DNA of 64,000 bases from Heterodera schachtii (Eukaryota > Nematoda > Chromadorea > Rhabditida > Heteroderidae). Under the pieces are notes generated by a model. It was not told where the DNA came from and ran no database searches. It saw nothing but the letters and a program-made list of their open reading frames with translations. Position numbers and translations under genes: made by a program. Each line of letters starts with the position of its first letter. Within the stretch, counting starts at the first letter, position 1. The stretch is taken from positions 27,842 through 91,841 of the forward strand of contig SIJG01000126.1 of NCBI GenBank assembly GCA_023374025.1, written 5' to 3'. Shown here one piece after another: positions 34,636 to 47,161 of this stretch.

Positions 34636-36125
34636 GGATACAAAATATAAGAAAAATACTAATTAAAAATAAGCCTTCCAAATTATAATTATATTTATTA
34701 ATAAACAGATTATAAAGCTAAAATAAAGTGAAATTATTGTTTCATTGGGATGCTTAAGATTTTATTATTAATGATGATACAAGCGTTATTTAATTAAAAT
34801 AATAATTTTTTAAAAATAGTAAAAGTATTAATGTTTTTCAACATAAATCACAGCTTGTCCGCCGGTTAATAAAAAGGATAAGTCTAAAATTTGTGAGAAA
34901 ATTGACTCATAAAAGTAAAATTAATTTTTTTGTAATATAACTGGTAGAAAATAAAAAAATAACGAAAAAAATGAATCAAAACAAAATAAAAATGTTTTTT
35001 TTTAAGTAGTAAATAATAAGCTTTTTAATTTATGAAAAATTTACAAATATTTTGTTTTCAATTAAATGGCTACTAATGTTTATTCAAGTTGCAATAAATA
35101 TTATATGGCTTATTTGCTTTCAAGAATCAATATTAAATAAAAATAAAGATTCATAATAAATACATCATTGAAATTTTATTAATATTTGAAATACAGAGTA
35201 AATATTAAGATTAAAACCATCAAATTATTTTTTTAAAAACTTTCAAATCAACAATTACCTTACGATTTCGGTTCCTTATGCAAGTAAAAAAATTTCGTTA
35301 TTCTATAACAATATATTTAAGTGTATATTTTTAACCAAAAATTTCAAAAATTGAATTACGAAGAACAATGCAAAACTTTGTAAATAATAAAATGATGTGA
35401 AGTACGTTAAGATTAATGAGCTATAAAAGAATAATCAAATAAAAATGATAAAAAATAGAACTACAAAATGCAACTCTAATAATAAGACAAAAAAATATAT
35501 TAAAAAACCGCTATATAAATTGAATGAATAAATTATAGATAATGAAGAAATTTTAAATATTAATAAATAATTTTAAAAAATTTAATAAAATTTATATTAT
35601 TCTGCATTAGGCCTACGCAAAACAAAAACTATATAAAATAAAATTATATAGTTCTGTGAGCAAAAATCAACGTCATGCGGGCAAAAATGGACATGAATAA
35701 TGTTTAACATAGTATTTAAAAAAAGTGACCAAAATAAAAATACAAAAAAATTGTTTAAAAAATGGGTTACACTAAACATTTAATTACATTAAAATTGATT
35801 GGGAAAAGGTCAAGTTAGTTTAAAAAAATATAAAATAAATAATTTTAATAATAAAAATTTTATCAGCTAAAGAAAAAAAACTTGAAACTTAATCACACAT
35901 AATCATAACAATTAACACATTTATTGTTAGAAAATTCAAATAAATATGGAATTTATAAAATAATTTAACGCAATATTTCTACGACTGAAATAGGTATTGT
36001 TATTTTTTTATTTGTAGTTTTATTGTTATTTGTATTTTTGTTTTACATTGAATGTATTTTATTTGCATAAATTTAGCAGATTATTTTTTCATTTCTATTT
36101 AATATCACTTTTATTAATTTTATTT

Positions 36126-36434
36126 ATGCATTTGATAAATTTGATGTTCGGTCCGAGGGAAATGGTAAGTCTAAATAAATTTAAATTTATTAGTTAAAGA
36201 GAGAGGTCACAAATATTGGGGAAGAAAAATAAAGCAATGTAAAACCAACAGAATTCATAGGCGGGATGCTCCGAATCTATGATTTTTGGGAAGTTTCATA
36301 ATCACATTAATTTTTCTTTTTACTCCCTCAAATCGGCTAACTCACTAATAAAAAAAAATTTAATAATTTTCACTTTTTCATTTTGTCTATTAAATATTTG
36401 TACAATAATTTTAAAAGACTATTTTAGCCAATGA
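36126..36434 (+). CDS. candidate two-exon small gene
   Basis: Exon 1 (36126-36164) is ATG plus 12 codons (MHLINLMFGPREM) ending at a strong donor ATG|GTAAGT. An acceptor (TTCATAG, AG at 36259-36260) opens exon 2 (36261-36434) in the matching phase 0. Exon 2 has 57 open codons, rich in F, I, N and K, then TGA. The 96-bp intron fits the small introns of the F-box-like gene. Alternatively only exon 1 is real and exon 2 continues elsewhere. Not recognised. Confidence 0.35.
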
Positions 36435-36822
36435 ATTCTTTATTTTTATTAAAAATCTAACAAAAATTATTTTGTTTTCAGCTTCACTTTAGTTAACATT
36501 AAGTAAGGCATTGTATGCTTTTTTAAGTAATTTCATTTGATAGCCCTAAGAATTCGTTGTTAAATTTAGAATTAAAAAAATGATTATTTTAAAAAATGTT
36601 ATGGCAAAATTATAAATCAAGTAAATTGTGCAAGCTTTTGAAGATGCTTATTTATGGGTGGTAACCGTTATTTTAAATTGCTTTAGAAATTTTTTAAATT
36701 TATTTTTATTTATTGTATTTCCCACTTCTTTTGGTTTATTAATATTTAGTTCAATTTATTTTAAATAATTTAAATGTTTTTAAATTATTTTTTTATTTTT
36801 TCACCTATTTTTCCATAATCAG

Positions 36823-36935
36823 AATATTTATATTTCGGATCACAACAGAATATCAAAATTATTTTGGTACCTTCCGGAACTTCACTGAAAATCAGAATTG
36901 TTCCGGTTTGCGCCGCCGGTTCAAAAAACAGTTAA
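36823..36935 (+). CDS. candidate exon behind a strong acceptor
   Basis: A pyrimidine-rich tract ending ATAATCAG precedes a GC-richer island. Two frames are open: one reads YLYFGSQQNIKIILVPSG, then TSLKIRIVPVCAAGS; the other passes ITTEYQNYFGTFRNFTENQN and ends later at TAG. The choice between them is open, and a transposon origin of this island is also possible. Confidence 0.3.
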
Positions 36936-37587
36936 ACCGTTTGTGTTAGGTTTAAAAGGCGGTTATTTATTAAAATTATAAATTAAATTAGTTTTTCAAT
37001 TCTATTCTATATGTTTTATTTTATTTTTCAAATTTAATTCATTAAATATTTTCACCAAATTTGAATCTCACATGGACGCATAGTTAAAGTTATAATTTGG
37101 TACATTTACCACATATAATTACATGGCTAAAATAGAGAACAATCCACACTTAATATTCGAAAACTATCATTTAATTTTGATTTTTAATGTAAATTATTTG
37201 GGTTTAAAATTTATTTATTTATTTTTTTATTATAATTATTGGTCTTTCAAGAAGCGATTTAGAGCTTCAATTCTTCATAATCTCAATCAATTTCATAAAT
37301 AATATATATCTTGTTCAGATCTTAAATCTAAAAATAATAAATCGTATAATATCAAAGATTTTTTACCAATTATTATTTTGCTTTTGAATAAATTTTTATG
37401 TATATTTAATTAATATTATTATAAAAAATTACCTAATTGTTCGTAGAATAAAGCATGAAAAAATGTAATTATGCTCTCTTTTTGCAACAAAGGCATCATC
37501 AAATATTAATTAATTTTATTTTTTATACAAATAGTTAAGATTTTTATTACCTAAATTATTGCTTTACTTAATTTGATTGCTATTTAC

Positions 37588-37674
37588 CTTAAGTCTTGGA
37601 TGGAATTTTTTCTTACACATTTTGTGATTTTTTCCGTCGTTTATTTGTTGAGCTGTATTTTTCTGCCGTTCCAT
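37588..37674 (-). CDS. candidate first exon with a consensus donor
   Basis: On the minus strand, an ATG and 29 codons (MERQKNTAQQINDGKNHKMC, then KKKFHPRLK) end at AAG|GTAAAT in phase 0. The frame is open upstream for about 14 more codons. The plus strand of the same island also has a ~40-codon hydrophobic frame, but without splice sites. A second minus-strand ATG frame with a donor follows at 37433-37499 (MPLLQKESIITFFHALFYEQ, ending AG|GTAATT). Not recognised. Confidence 0.35.
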
Positions 37675-38825
37675 CAGTGATGATGAATAATCATTGATGA
37701 ATATGAAAAAAAAATTAAATTATAAATTTATATGAAAGCATTTAGAAACATTTAATAAATTAAAATTAACATACTCTATTTAATTTGAGTTTTTAAGTAT
37801 ATGTTTTTTGCCATTGTTGGGTTTTTTAATACTTCGATAAAAATATGAAACTAATAAAATTGCGGTATTTAAAAAACCAATATAAAAATAACTATTTTCC
37901 TTAACATATTATTCCATTGTTTTCAAATGTTTAAATTTAATTTTGTGTTCAATTCATTGAAATATTCTTGCGTTATTGGAGGTTTTATAAGAAATAATTT
38001 ACTTTTTAGGTAAAAGTTATCGTTGTTACGAATCAAGGTCAAAATTATTGTCTATCTGTGATAATGAATAATTCATTTCATTGTTTTTTTTTATTAAAAC
38101 AGCATCTTTAATTAATTTAAGTTTTATTTTATTTAAATCACCTCGTCAACAGCGAAGAAAGCGATAATGAATTTCGCTCTCTGGCGAATGGCAAAAAACA
38201 AAAAAAAATTAAAATTTTGATATAAAATTTGTTGAAAAATTCTTAATAAAAAATGCAAAAAAAAAAAGATTGTAAAACTTTATTAAAAATTTTTATAAGT
38301 TTATTTAAACTTTTAATTTAATTTCGCATACATTAATAAACCATATTATCAAATCATTCTTGATCATAAAACCATTTATTTAATCAATCTTTAAACAAAA
38401 TTTAGGTTTTTTATTTTTACTATTATTTCTTACGAAATAATAATAAAAAATTTTAGGAAAATTTATGTGTCATATTTTAGCATTTTATACTATAACAAAA
38501 TCATATTTAAATTTCATTTTTTAATTATATTATTTCTTTTTATTTATAATTTTTCATGTTAATAAAATTGAATATTTTTTTGTAGTAGAAATCTTTTTTT
38601 TCTTCTGTTCGTAGTTTATTCAATTTAAAAATGATTTATTTGCTATGATAAAATAAATATTTTATAAAATTCTTTAAATTTTGCTTTATTTTTTAGATAT
38701 GACTTATTTTTAAATATATTTTTTTTAATTTTAACCATTTTTTGAATTCATAAAATTGTTTAAAGCTTAATTTTTTAAATAATTATATTTGTAGATAATA
38801 TTTTGTTTGGCCAAGTTATTTTCAG

Positions 38826-38952
38826 CTCTTATCATTATTCATGCGCTTGATGGACGTCTTCCAATTACGTCGTACGTGTTTTTCGAATTTGGACGAAGAC
38901 AGACGTTTTTCTTTTTTTAGGATGTGTAATATTTTTATTTATATATTTGTTG
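38826..38952 (+). CDS. candidate internal exon with both splice sites
   Basis: Acceptor AAGTTATTTTCAG and donor TTG|GTAAGC enclose 127 nt with a fully open frame of 42 codons (LLSLFMRLMDVFQLRRTCFS, then NLDEDRRFSFFRMCN). A second frame (HALDGRLPITSYVFFEFGRR) is open until an in-frame TAG near the middle. Both splice signals and base composition support an exon. The island at 38103-38224 upstream (SEESDNEFRSLANGK in one frame) is on the same strand and may belong to the same gene. Confidence 0.4.
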
Positions 38953-39990
38953 GTAAGCATTTTTTGATTGTTTAACATTTAAATTACATATCCGATTGTT
39001 TAATTTTTTAAAATAATTTCTTGGTCAAAAGGGTAAGAATTTGGAATTTCACATGAATGCTCAGTTTTTCTTAATTTCATTATTTAAAACAGAATATATA
39101 TTTATTTCTTGCTTTCTTTATAATCTTCTTTCTATTTATGTTGTTATAAGATAGAAATAAATAGTCAAACTTTTATTAAATCGGTAAATAAAGCTAATTT
39201 ATTTTGGGACAATTTTACACTAACAAGAACAAACATTTAATCAACAAAGTCAGACTAATAAATTCCAACACATAAATACAATAAATAATATCTGATTATA
39301 AAAAATTCAAAATGGAAACGAGAATAACAATAATTATCAAAAAAGTTTGGTTAAATATTAAAAACATTAAACTTTCTTGTATGTGCAATTAAATAAGGGC
39401 CTTCGCATCAGTTTAAAAATCTTGTTTAATTATAATTTTTTAAAAGAATGCTTTTATATAATTTAAATTGCCATCTGTGTGTATGCCATGCCTACTATTT
39501 GTTGCTTTATCAACCTTATTGCCTTTAGTTAGTTTTCAGTTTGCCATTTTTTATATTTATTGTTTATTTGAATTTTATTTTAAATTTTATGCTTATTATA
39601 ACAAAACAATTATTTATTTTTAATACAACTGAATGCGCTCTAAAGTGCAATAGATATTTAATTTATTATAATTTTTTCTAAATGACATATTTTGTTTTTA
39701 AAAATAATAATTTTGAAAGGTGATAAAGCCAACAAAAATTTCTAATTAAAAGTTATAAAAAATAAACAATTTCGTAGAATAAGCGAGTATACCTTGCCAC
39801 AATTAAGAATACTTGGAAGCAAGGGAAACATTTACAAAATAATTATACTGAAAAAATTATGCAAATGAATTAATATGAAAGAAAATTAAAAAAATAATCA
39901 AACATTTTTTTATACACTCTTAAAAAATCAAAAAGTAAATAAAATATTTAGTTATCATATTTTGCGAAAAAATAAATAAAAAAATATTTA

Positions 39991-40035
39991 AAAGAATAAA
40001 TTAACGAAATACCTAAATTATTAATGGCAAAATTT
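39991..40035. repeat. left 45-bp direct repeat flanking a LINE fragment
   Basis: A 45-bp sequence starting AAAGAATAAATTAACGAAAT recurs exactly at 40614-40658. Because it brackets the LINE remnant it is best read as its target-site duplication. Confidence 0.85.
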
Positions 40036-40613
40036 TTTTTTTAAATTAAATTTATCGAGCAAACCAAAGGCACATTAGTGCTCTTATATGGCGCCAAAAA
40101 GAAACAAACAAATAAAAAGTGTCAAATTAAAAATACAAAATGATGTAATAAATGTGGAATAAAAGAAATCAAATGTTAAATTCACGGGTGATTATTTATA
40201 ATGTAAAATGTGGCACAGAAATTTCCTACTCAGAACTCATTGTTTTTAGCAAACCCCTGAATTCCTTTGCCTTATTAAATTGCACCGCTACCACTGGAAG
40301 ATTATTCCAGTTTTTTACTATTCTATTGAAAACATTATTTTGTGTTTTGGCCGTGTGGCGCTTTACTCGTAAAAGTAAAGGCCTCCTGGGCCTTTCTGAG
40401 AAAATAAATTTTTCTCAGCTTCTAGGCTGGTGAAACCTTTAATTATTTTAAAAGCTGTTGTTAAATCATTGATTTTTCTTCTTTCTTCCAATTTGTGTAA
40501 ACCCGTGATTTTAAGTCTTTCCATATATTTTTTGTACACAAATCCACATTTTCTAAATGCTTTTCTTGTAAAAAATTTTTGTACCCGCTCAATTTTGTCT
40601 ATATCTCTTTTTT
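40036..40613 (-). mobile_element. 5'-truncated non-LTR retrotransposon (LINE)
   Basis: On the minus strand the segment encodes the C-terminal part of a LINE reverse transcriptase (see the pseudogene). It has a non-coding 3' region and a run of A (T on the plus strand at about 40033-40042) next to the direct repeat. Perfect 45-bp flanking repeats suggest a young insertion. Target-primed reverse transcription commonly leaves such 5'-truncated copies. Confidence 0.75.
40232..40613 (-). pseudogene. LINE reverse transcriptase C-terminal fragment, frameshifted
   Basis: The minus strand reads DIDKIERVQKFFTRKAF, then YMERLKITGLHKLEERRKIN, then, after a +2 shift near 40387, RHTAKTQNN and NRIVKNWNNLP, ending at TAG near 40232. 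The pattern IERVQ..FTR..L, LGL..LE.RR and F..R....WN.LP is typical of the end of Jockey/CR1-type reverse transcriptases (family knowledge). An extra AA in CAGAAAGG explains the shift. The plus-strand frames in this interval are shadows. Confidence 0.75.
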
Positions 40614-40658
40614 AAAGAATAAATTAACGAAATACCTAAATTATTAATGGCAAAATTT
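40614..40658. repeat. right 45-bp direct repeat flanking the LINE fragment
   Basis: Exact copy of 39991-40035. Confidence 0.85.
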
Positions 40659-41407
40659 CCTAAAACTGAAACTCTCATGGAACAGAATACATTGAAATAA
40701 TTGAATAATAAGAAAATATATTTACAAAAAAAAAAACAATGTTTATCGGATTTTATTTTATAAACTCATCGATTAAATGAATTGTGAGTTACAATAAAGC
40801 CTGATTTAAAACAACTATCAAAATGAAATTAAACAAAATGAATCAATAAAAATTTAAATCGAATCGGTTTAAACTATGACTAATTCCTAGAATTTGAATA
40901 AATTATCGATTTAAAAAATAAAATAAGTAATATTATTTTATTTAAATATTCATAATACAAAAATAAAATAAAAAATAAACAAATATATTAACAAACCTTA
41001 ATTTAATTAAATCTTGATTAATTCTAATGACTTTTAATTTATATATTACATCGAAGTAAAAGTCTTTGAATAATATGGTACAATTAAAATCATTTATATT
41101 CAAAAAAAAGAATATCTGTTTTAGAATATTTAAGAAATTCAATGATTAAAAGTACATAATGCTTATTCATATAATAAATTTAAAGTTAAAACCTTCCATT
41201 AAATTTTTTCTAAAATGTTCGATCTTAAAAAATAAATCAAGAAATGAGGCAAATCTAATATAAAAAATAAATTCTATACCAATAAAGGGGACCATTCTTT
41301 ATTTATTTTAAAATATATATTTGAGGTCACATGTCGGACTTTGTACAAATAATTTATATACTGTCTATCAAAAATATTGACAATGCAAAAAAAAAATAGA
41401 TAAATAG

Positions 41408-41486
41408 TGAAATTTGTTTGCCGCTCCGATTGACTTTTTGGGAGGAATTACATAGAGCTGTTTCCTTCATGAGAACAAATTCTTAA
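41408..41486 (+). CDS. candidate terminal exon
   Basis: After AAATAG, one nucleotide plus 25 codons stay open to TAA (EICLPLRLTFWEELHRAV, then SFMRTNS). The codons are much less AT-rich than the surroundings, while the acceptor lacks a pyrimidine tract. Not recognised. Confidence 0.3.
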
Positions 41487-42962
41487 ATGTAAAATTAATT
41501 AAAAAACTTTAATTAAAAACAACTGCTTTTTTAAAATGTGAACAGGAAAACCTTGAACTAAAAGCAAAGCGTGCATGAAATAAATGGAAATAATAGAAAC
41601 AAAATGAACAAATAATAATAATTGCATGAAAAAATAGTAACATAATAAAATTATCCATTATATGAAGAAGGTATATTTATTTTATAATTTCATAAACAAA
41701 AATGTGCAAGATTTGATTAAAGAATGAATAATAAATTAGTTGAAATGAAAAATTTATAGATAATGCAATATTTAAATAAATACTAATAAAGACCTAAAAT
41801 AATGAACAAATGAAAGCGTAAGTGCAATAAAATGTAAGTGTCATAAGTAAGGTTAATTGAAACTTTTATTATGTGGTTTTTTTGGGCTCAATTCATATTA
41901 CATCCAAAAAATTTTTATCTGTATAAGTAGTCAATTGATTTAAAAAGCATAGTTGTACGAAAATGAAGCTCATAAGGCAACAGATATTTAATTTGAGCAA
42001 AAGATTAAAATAGCTTAATAATAAAAAGTTCTAATCATTCAGAGATAAGGTTTAGTCAATTATGATGGCGTTGTTTTTTGCTTTTTTTGGTGCAATAAGA
42101 CCAAAGACGGAAAATAAATTATAATGATAAAAAAATAATTATAAAGTTTCATTAATAAAGCTAAATTAGTAAACATTTAATTGTTCTTATATGTTAACCA
42201 AAGTGAATTATTACAACATATAAATTTATTCTAAATATCATTTTTTTTTAAAACGGAAAATCTGCGCTTAATTATTTAAGAAAAATATTTATATTATAAA
42301 AATATTTTCATGATTTTTTTCATAGCAGTAAAAATTCTATGAATTTAAGTTTTGTTAAAAAAACGAACAATTACAGAAAGAAGGAAATGCAAGATTAGGA
42401 TTAATATTAAAGTTTCGGTGATTTTATAAAATTAAACTTGAAATGCGTAAACATGTAAAGCAAACATTTTAGTTTATATCAAGAAAAGTATAAAAGAAAA
42501 AATATGCAAAATTAAAATTATATTTTAGCGCATAAAATAAGACTGAGAGTAAATTAAAATATATTCCTATTTATTAATAGTGAATAAAACCGTAACTCGT
42601 AAAAAATAAATACAATCTTTTAAATAAAATAAATTCAACGGTAAATTACAGTAAATACAAGGCAAATAAAATCATAAAAAGTCTTAAATTTTAAATGTAA
42701 ATTATTATCTAGTACGAATTTTAAGCAATTTGTAGCGAAATAGTATGATATGTTTTAAGATTACAAATTTATAAAATTAAAAATAACCAAAAAATATAAA
42801 ATTGACTACAAATAAGAGTAATATTTTTGAATATATTAAAATAGAATATTAAACATAATAAAAATTTTATTACACAATATAAAAAACCAATAAAACCAAT
42901 ACTAATATCATAAATTATACCTAAATAACCAAAATAATTTATTTTCTTGTAAAAAATTTTAC

Positions 42963-43160
42963 TTAAACTAACCAAACCAAAAGCATTCGAAGCATGGTCA
43001 TTAATAAAGAAGAAACCACTAAAACAAAAGCAAAAAATAATTGACACTGATAATACGATGGAAATTGTTTGAACAACTTCGAAGCCGAAGCAAACATTGG
43101 CACTTCATTACAATTAAGTAAAATTATAAAACATAAAACTATGACAACAAAAATTATAGG
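42963..43160 (-). CDS. candidate exon of a membrane protein
   Basis: On the minus strand a pyrimidine-rich acceptor (CACTTTTTTTAG) is followed directly, in phase 0, by 65 open codons to TAA. Two hydrophobic helices (IIFVVIVLCFIILL and LFFAFVLVVSSLLM) flank a polar loop (NEVPMFASASKLFKQFPSYY). GC-rich third positions in the loop support coding. The overlapping 92-codon frame at 42769-43047 is also hydrophobic but more AT-rich and starts mid-island. Function unknown. Confidence 0.4.
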   Translation of the reverse strand, partial: PIIFVVIVLCFIILLNCNEVPMFASASKLFKQFPSYYQCQLFFAFVLVVSSLLMTMLRMLLVWLV

Positions 43161-46100
43161 CTAAAAAAAGTGATTAAACAATCAATTTTAAACATTCTCT
43201 TCCTCGAAAAATAAACTTATGATTTAATTATATTGCTTTCATTTTCCTTTTTTACATAAAAATGAGTAAAAGCAATTGAAATTTAAAACTCAATTTAAAT
43301 TTTTGCTTCATATTAGAATCTATTGAATATATAATATTAATTCATTTTAATATTATCAGAAAGCAAATGCCTAAAATATAAAAGCTATATTAAAAGTATG
43401 AAATATTAAATAAATTAAAATCATAACAAAATAATCGGTTTTCAGAAAAAGTATTTCCTCAATTTTCAATGCGATTTTTCTATATTAGATCTGTACGTTT
43501 ATTTCACTAAGAAAATTCATTAAATTATAATGGAGGACAGAGAATTTTTTTCAAAGAACAGAAAGAACAAGAATTAATGAAAACTCTAGTTTGATGACTT
43601 ATTAAGCTAAAAAACATCGGATAAATCTATAATTTATTATTTAATAATAAAATATATAAATTGATTTCCAAAAATTCCAACCAAAAAATATCGAGCCGCC
43701 ACAAAAGGCTACTCCCAAAAGTGAAATCATTTGATGACTTATTAAGCTAAAAAATGACGCTATTAAAAAACCGGATAAATCTATAATTTATTAATTTAAT
43801 AATAAAATATATAAAAAGAATGGAATGTGCATTTTTAAATTAATTATTTCATAAATTAAAGAATATCTTAAAATCACGTTATTTACACTGATTAATGAAT
43901 ATAAATCTATATTATTATGAATTCACAATTCTTAATGCAATGCTTGAAAATACAAAAAAAATATATTTTTTTATAAAATTGACAACAAAACTAAAATATT
44001 AAAAAATTAAAGCATCAATTTCACATTCAGAAACTAAAGTAAAAATTATTTCAGTCCCCTAAAAAAACAACGACCATAAGTGAATTTCTTTGAAAATTAT
44101 GCTTGTATTTTGCAAAAAAAATCTGGAAACAAAATGACTTACAGAAAGAAAATAATAACAATATTGCTCACCAACAAGATAAATATAAAATGAAAAATCT
44201 AAAGCATAAAAATCAAATCTTTGAAAAAAAAGAGATTAATTATATATAATGCAGGGCTGCCAAGAGTCCTTTTTTCTAAGATTGTTTTTTTTTGAGGGGC
44301 CGGATCTTAGAATGTCATACCCAACAGACAAACGACCCATTTTTAAATATTTTTGTATTACCGCGATCATTTTTTGACGATTTCCCAATTCAGTCCCCAA
44401 ATCCATCCCTCTTTTCATCATTTATTTCTCATTCAGTTGTTATGTCAGTTTTATATTTTAATCTCCTTCTGCAGTTTTCTTTTCTAATTTTATATCGTCT
44501 TTCCATTTTTTCCTCCGATTTCTCAATTTACTTCTTAATAAATATTTGTCCCAACTTTTGACAACATTCGGACATCATCACACCATCTTTGGCCCATTAT
44601 CAATCCCCCCAAATATTTTATATCTCGTATTTCCATAGACCTCCAAAACCCATTTCCCAGTACTAGAAAGCTAAAAAAAATTTTTCTAAGATTTTCCTTT
44701 TCACTTTGACAAACTGCTTGCGACGACATCCTATTCATCAAATCAAAATTTAATACATATCAAATTCTTTCAGCAGCAAAATTTTTTGTTTAAGGTCCTC
44801 ATTAAAATTTAATTACTTGCCGTTCTGTAATCGTAGTACAACAAAAGACGGAGAGTCATGCTTGCCCTCATAAAGTTTTGTACGTTTGTTGTATTTTTCT
44901 ATAAAATATTTAAAATAAAACTAATTATAATATATATTAGTTTTTAATTACTTTGCAATTTTCAAATTTAACAGATGCAATATTTAAAAAATACTATTTA
45001 AACTAATATTCAGTATTAGATTTTGAACAATTAATACTAAATAATTCATAGATTTTGGTGCTTATTAATAGTTTAGAATATATGTGTTAATAGTAAATTT
45101 ATTTCTACAAATTATTTCTGTAAATTTTTTGTTTAAGGTCCTCATTAAAATTTAATTTAATATTATCCTAAGAAAGTAAAATATTTGTTATTTTCTTTAT
45201 TTTATATTTAGTTGTAACCATTAATGTACATTTTGGGACAAATTAAATTCATTCTTCATATAAATTTACATAAAATAATCAGATTAAAATTTCAATCATA
45301 TTTTACATTTTTTTTTCATCTCCAAACATTTAAAGTTTAATTTCTATTTTATCATTTACCATATTTCTAGTTTAGTTGCAATGCAATTTTATCGAAAAGA
45401 CTGTTCAAATGCGAATAGGTAGAATGATATAATTTTAATATATTATAATATCATTTTTCATTTTTTTGTATTCTGAATTCGGTTATTTTCTAACATCTTA
45501 AGGTGGCAATAAATATTGATATATATATTATATTTTTTGTCACCTTCCTCCTTACATCATTTATATAAAAAATGTTATTTAACACATTAATAAATATGGA
45601 TTTGCCTTATTTCCGCGTAATAAGTTTTTCAGTATTGCATTTGCATTTTATTTAAATTTTTTTTTGTTTTAATTATGTGTATATAATCTAATGCTTAAAT
45701 CAATAATTTTTATGTTAGCTAAATTAATCATTAATTAAATTATACCTTGTAAACTCTTATTAAAAATTTTTTTTTGAAAATCATAACCATTCTTAGAGGT
45801 CTATTTTCACCACCATTGGTTATGCTATTCAAATTGCATGAATTAGTCTGATTTATTGCTTAATATACTAGTATTTTATGTTCAAAATATTTTTAAATAA
45901 TCATGATTAATAAATCTATTTTTGTTTTTTGATCTTCGATTATATAACTTATATAACAAAAAATTTAATATTCCACTTGCAATTGTTATTATTCTTTTAT
46001 CATAAATGAATATGTTTGAATTGAAGTTTTTATTTCTAAACATTATTTTTGTATGTTCTTTAATTTTACTCATATAAATTTCACGATAACTTATATTCAA

Positions 46101-46179
46101 AGATTATGTAAAATTTAATTTTATTATTAAACCAAGTAAATTATTATTTTTTTCTTTAATTATAGATTTTCTTGCACAG

Positions 46180-46244
46180 TTTCCAATGGAATAATCTACT
46201 TTGACGGGAAATCCATTTTTTTAAAAAAATCCATAGAATTATGA
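46180..46244 (+). CDS. candidate terminal exon
   Basis: TTTTCTTGCACAG is an excellent acceptor. Two nucleotides later a 20-codon frame reads SNGIIYFDGKSIFLKKSIEL to TGA. Short, but acceptor and peptide both look real. A nearby plus-strand ATG frame (MRPRFSIVAAHSRVTNF, 46384-46437) lies in another GC island. Confidence 0.3.
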
Positions 46245-46609
46245 TTTGATATATATATATATAAATGATAAAATTATGCATTTTAGCTTTTAAATTTATT
46301 TTCAATTGAATAATTTATACATTTGCCATTTTCAATTAAATTAAGTATTTTTTTTTTTAATTTTCTTGCATTGATAAAATACATGCGACCAAGATTTTCA
46401 ATTGTAGCCGCGCATAGTCGTGTGACGAACTTTTGACCTACATACAAATATATTGCAATCTTTTATATGATTTTTTTTTAATTTTCCTTATTAAATTCAA
46501 TATATATATGTACAACATTCTTGTGTTTTTTTATATTGTTTTTTCATTTCATAGAAATAAAAATTTTATTTCATTTAACTGTACATTGTTTATCAATATC
46601 CTTTTATTT

Positions 46610-46925
46610 CATCTTTATTATCGGCATTTATTTATGCTGTTTGAATTTGGAGTTAATTATTTAAAAATTATTTTACAAACCTTCGTATCCCTGTTTTAAT
46701 AATTTAATAGATTCTTTTCAATTATTTTTATAATAAATTCTTTCCAATTATTTTTAATTTACCTTAATTCAACTCTTAGTATATGACACGTCTATTTTTA
46801 TTTTCATCAAATCATTTATGCTCGAAAATATTTATTTACTTTTAAAATTATTAACTTTATTGCGTTATAAAAATTTATCACAATTTAATATGCAATAACA
46901 TAAACACTTAAAAATAGTGTTTTTG
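46610..46925. repeat. segmental duplication, copy 1
   Basis: Two blocks (about 46615-46720 and 46777-46925) recur at 48822-48923 and 49513-49655 with about 90% identity by eye. Landmarks are CGGCATTTATTTAT, TATCCCTGTTTTAATAATTT, CTTAGTATATGAC and TTATTGCGTTATAAAAATTT. Confidence 0.8.
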
Positions 46926-47109
46926 ATTCATTTATAATAAAATATTAATATTTGTTATAATGAAAGATAAAATAAGAATAAAAATACAGTAAAAATAAGT
47001 ATTAAAAACAAATTAATAAGAAATAATTACAAAAATAAACTTTTTTAATGTGGTTTATATATATTCTTTTTAGTTTTAATGAAGCTTTTTTTTAACTATA
47101 ATTAAGTTT

Positions 47110-47161
47110 TTTAATGTGCAAAATAAGATGTAATTTTTGACATCTTATTTTGCACATTAAA
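47110..47161. repeat. perfect 22-bp inverted repeat
   Basis: TTTAATGTGCAAAATAAGAT(GT) and its exact complement flank an 8-nt spacer (AATTTTTG). Long perfect pairing with a short loop would form a stable hairpin in RNA or single-stranded DNA. It could be a miniature transposon or a hairpin RNA precursor; nothing else decides. Confidence 0.85.

Larger units (their letters stand above)
34636..39990. other. AT-rich stretch with several exon-like islands
   Basis: No transposon with clear ends was found. Islands with splice signals lie at 36.1-36.4, 36.8-36.95, 37.4-37.7, 38.1-38.2 and 38.8-38.95 kb (listed below where best supported). A 60-codon minus-strand frame at 35597-35779 is hydrophobic and ends FVLRRPNAE; it might be an exon but has no clear splice signals. 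Confidence 0.5.
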
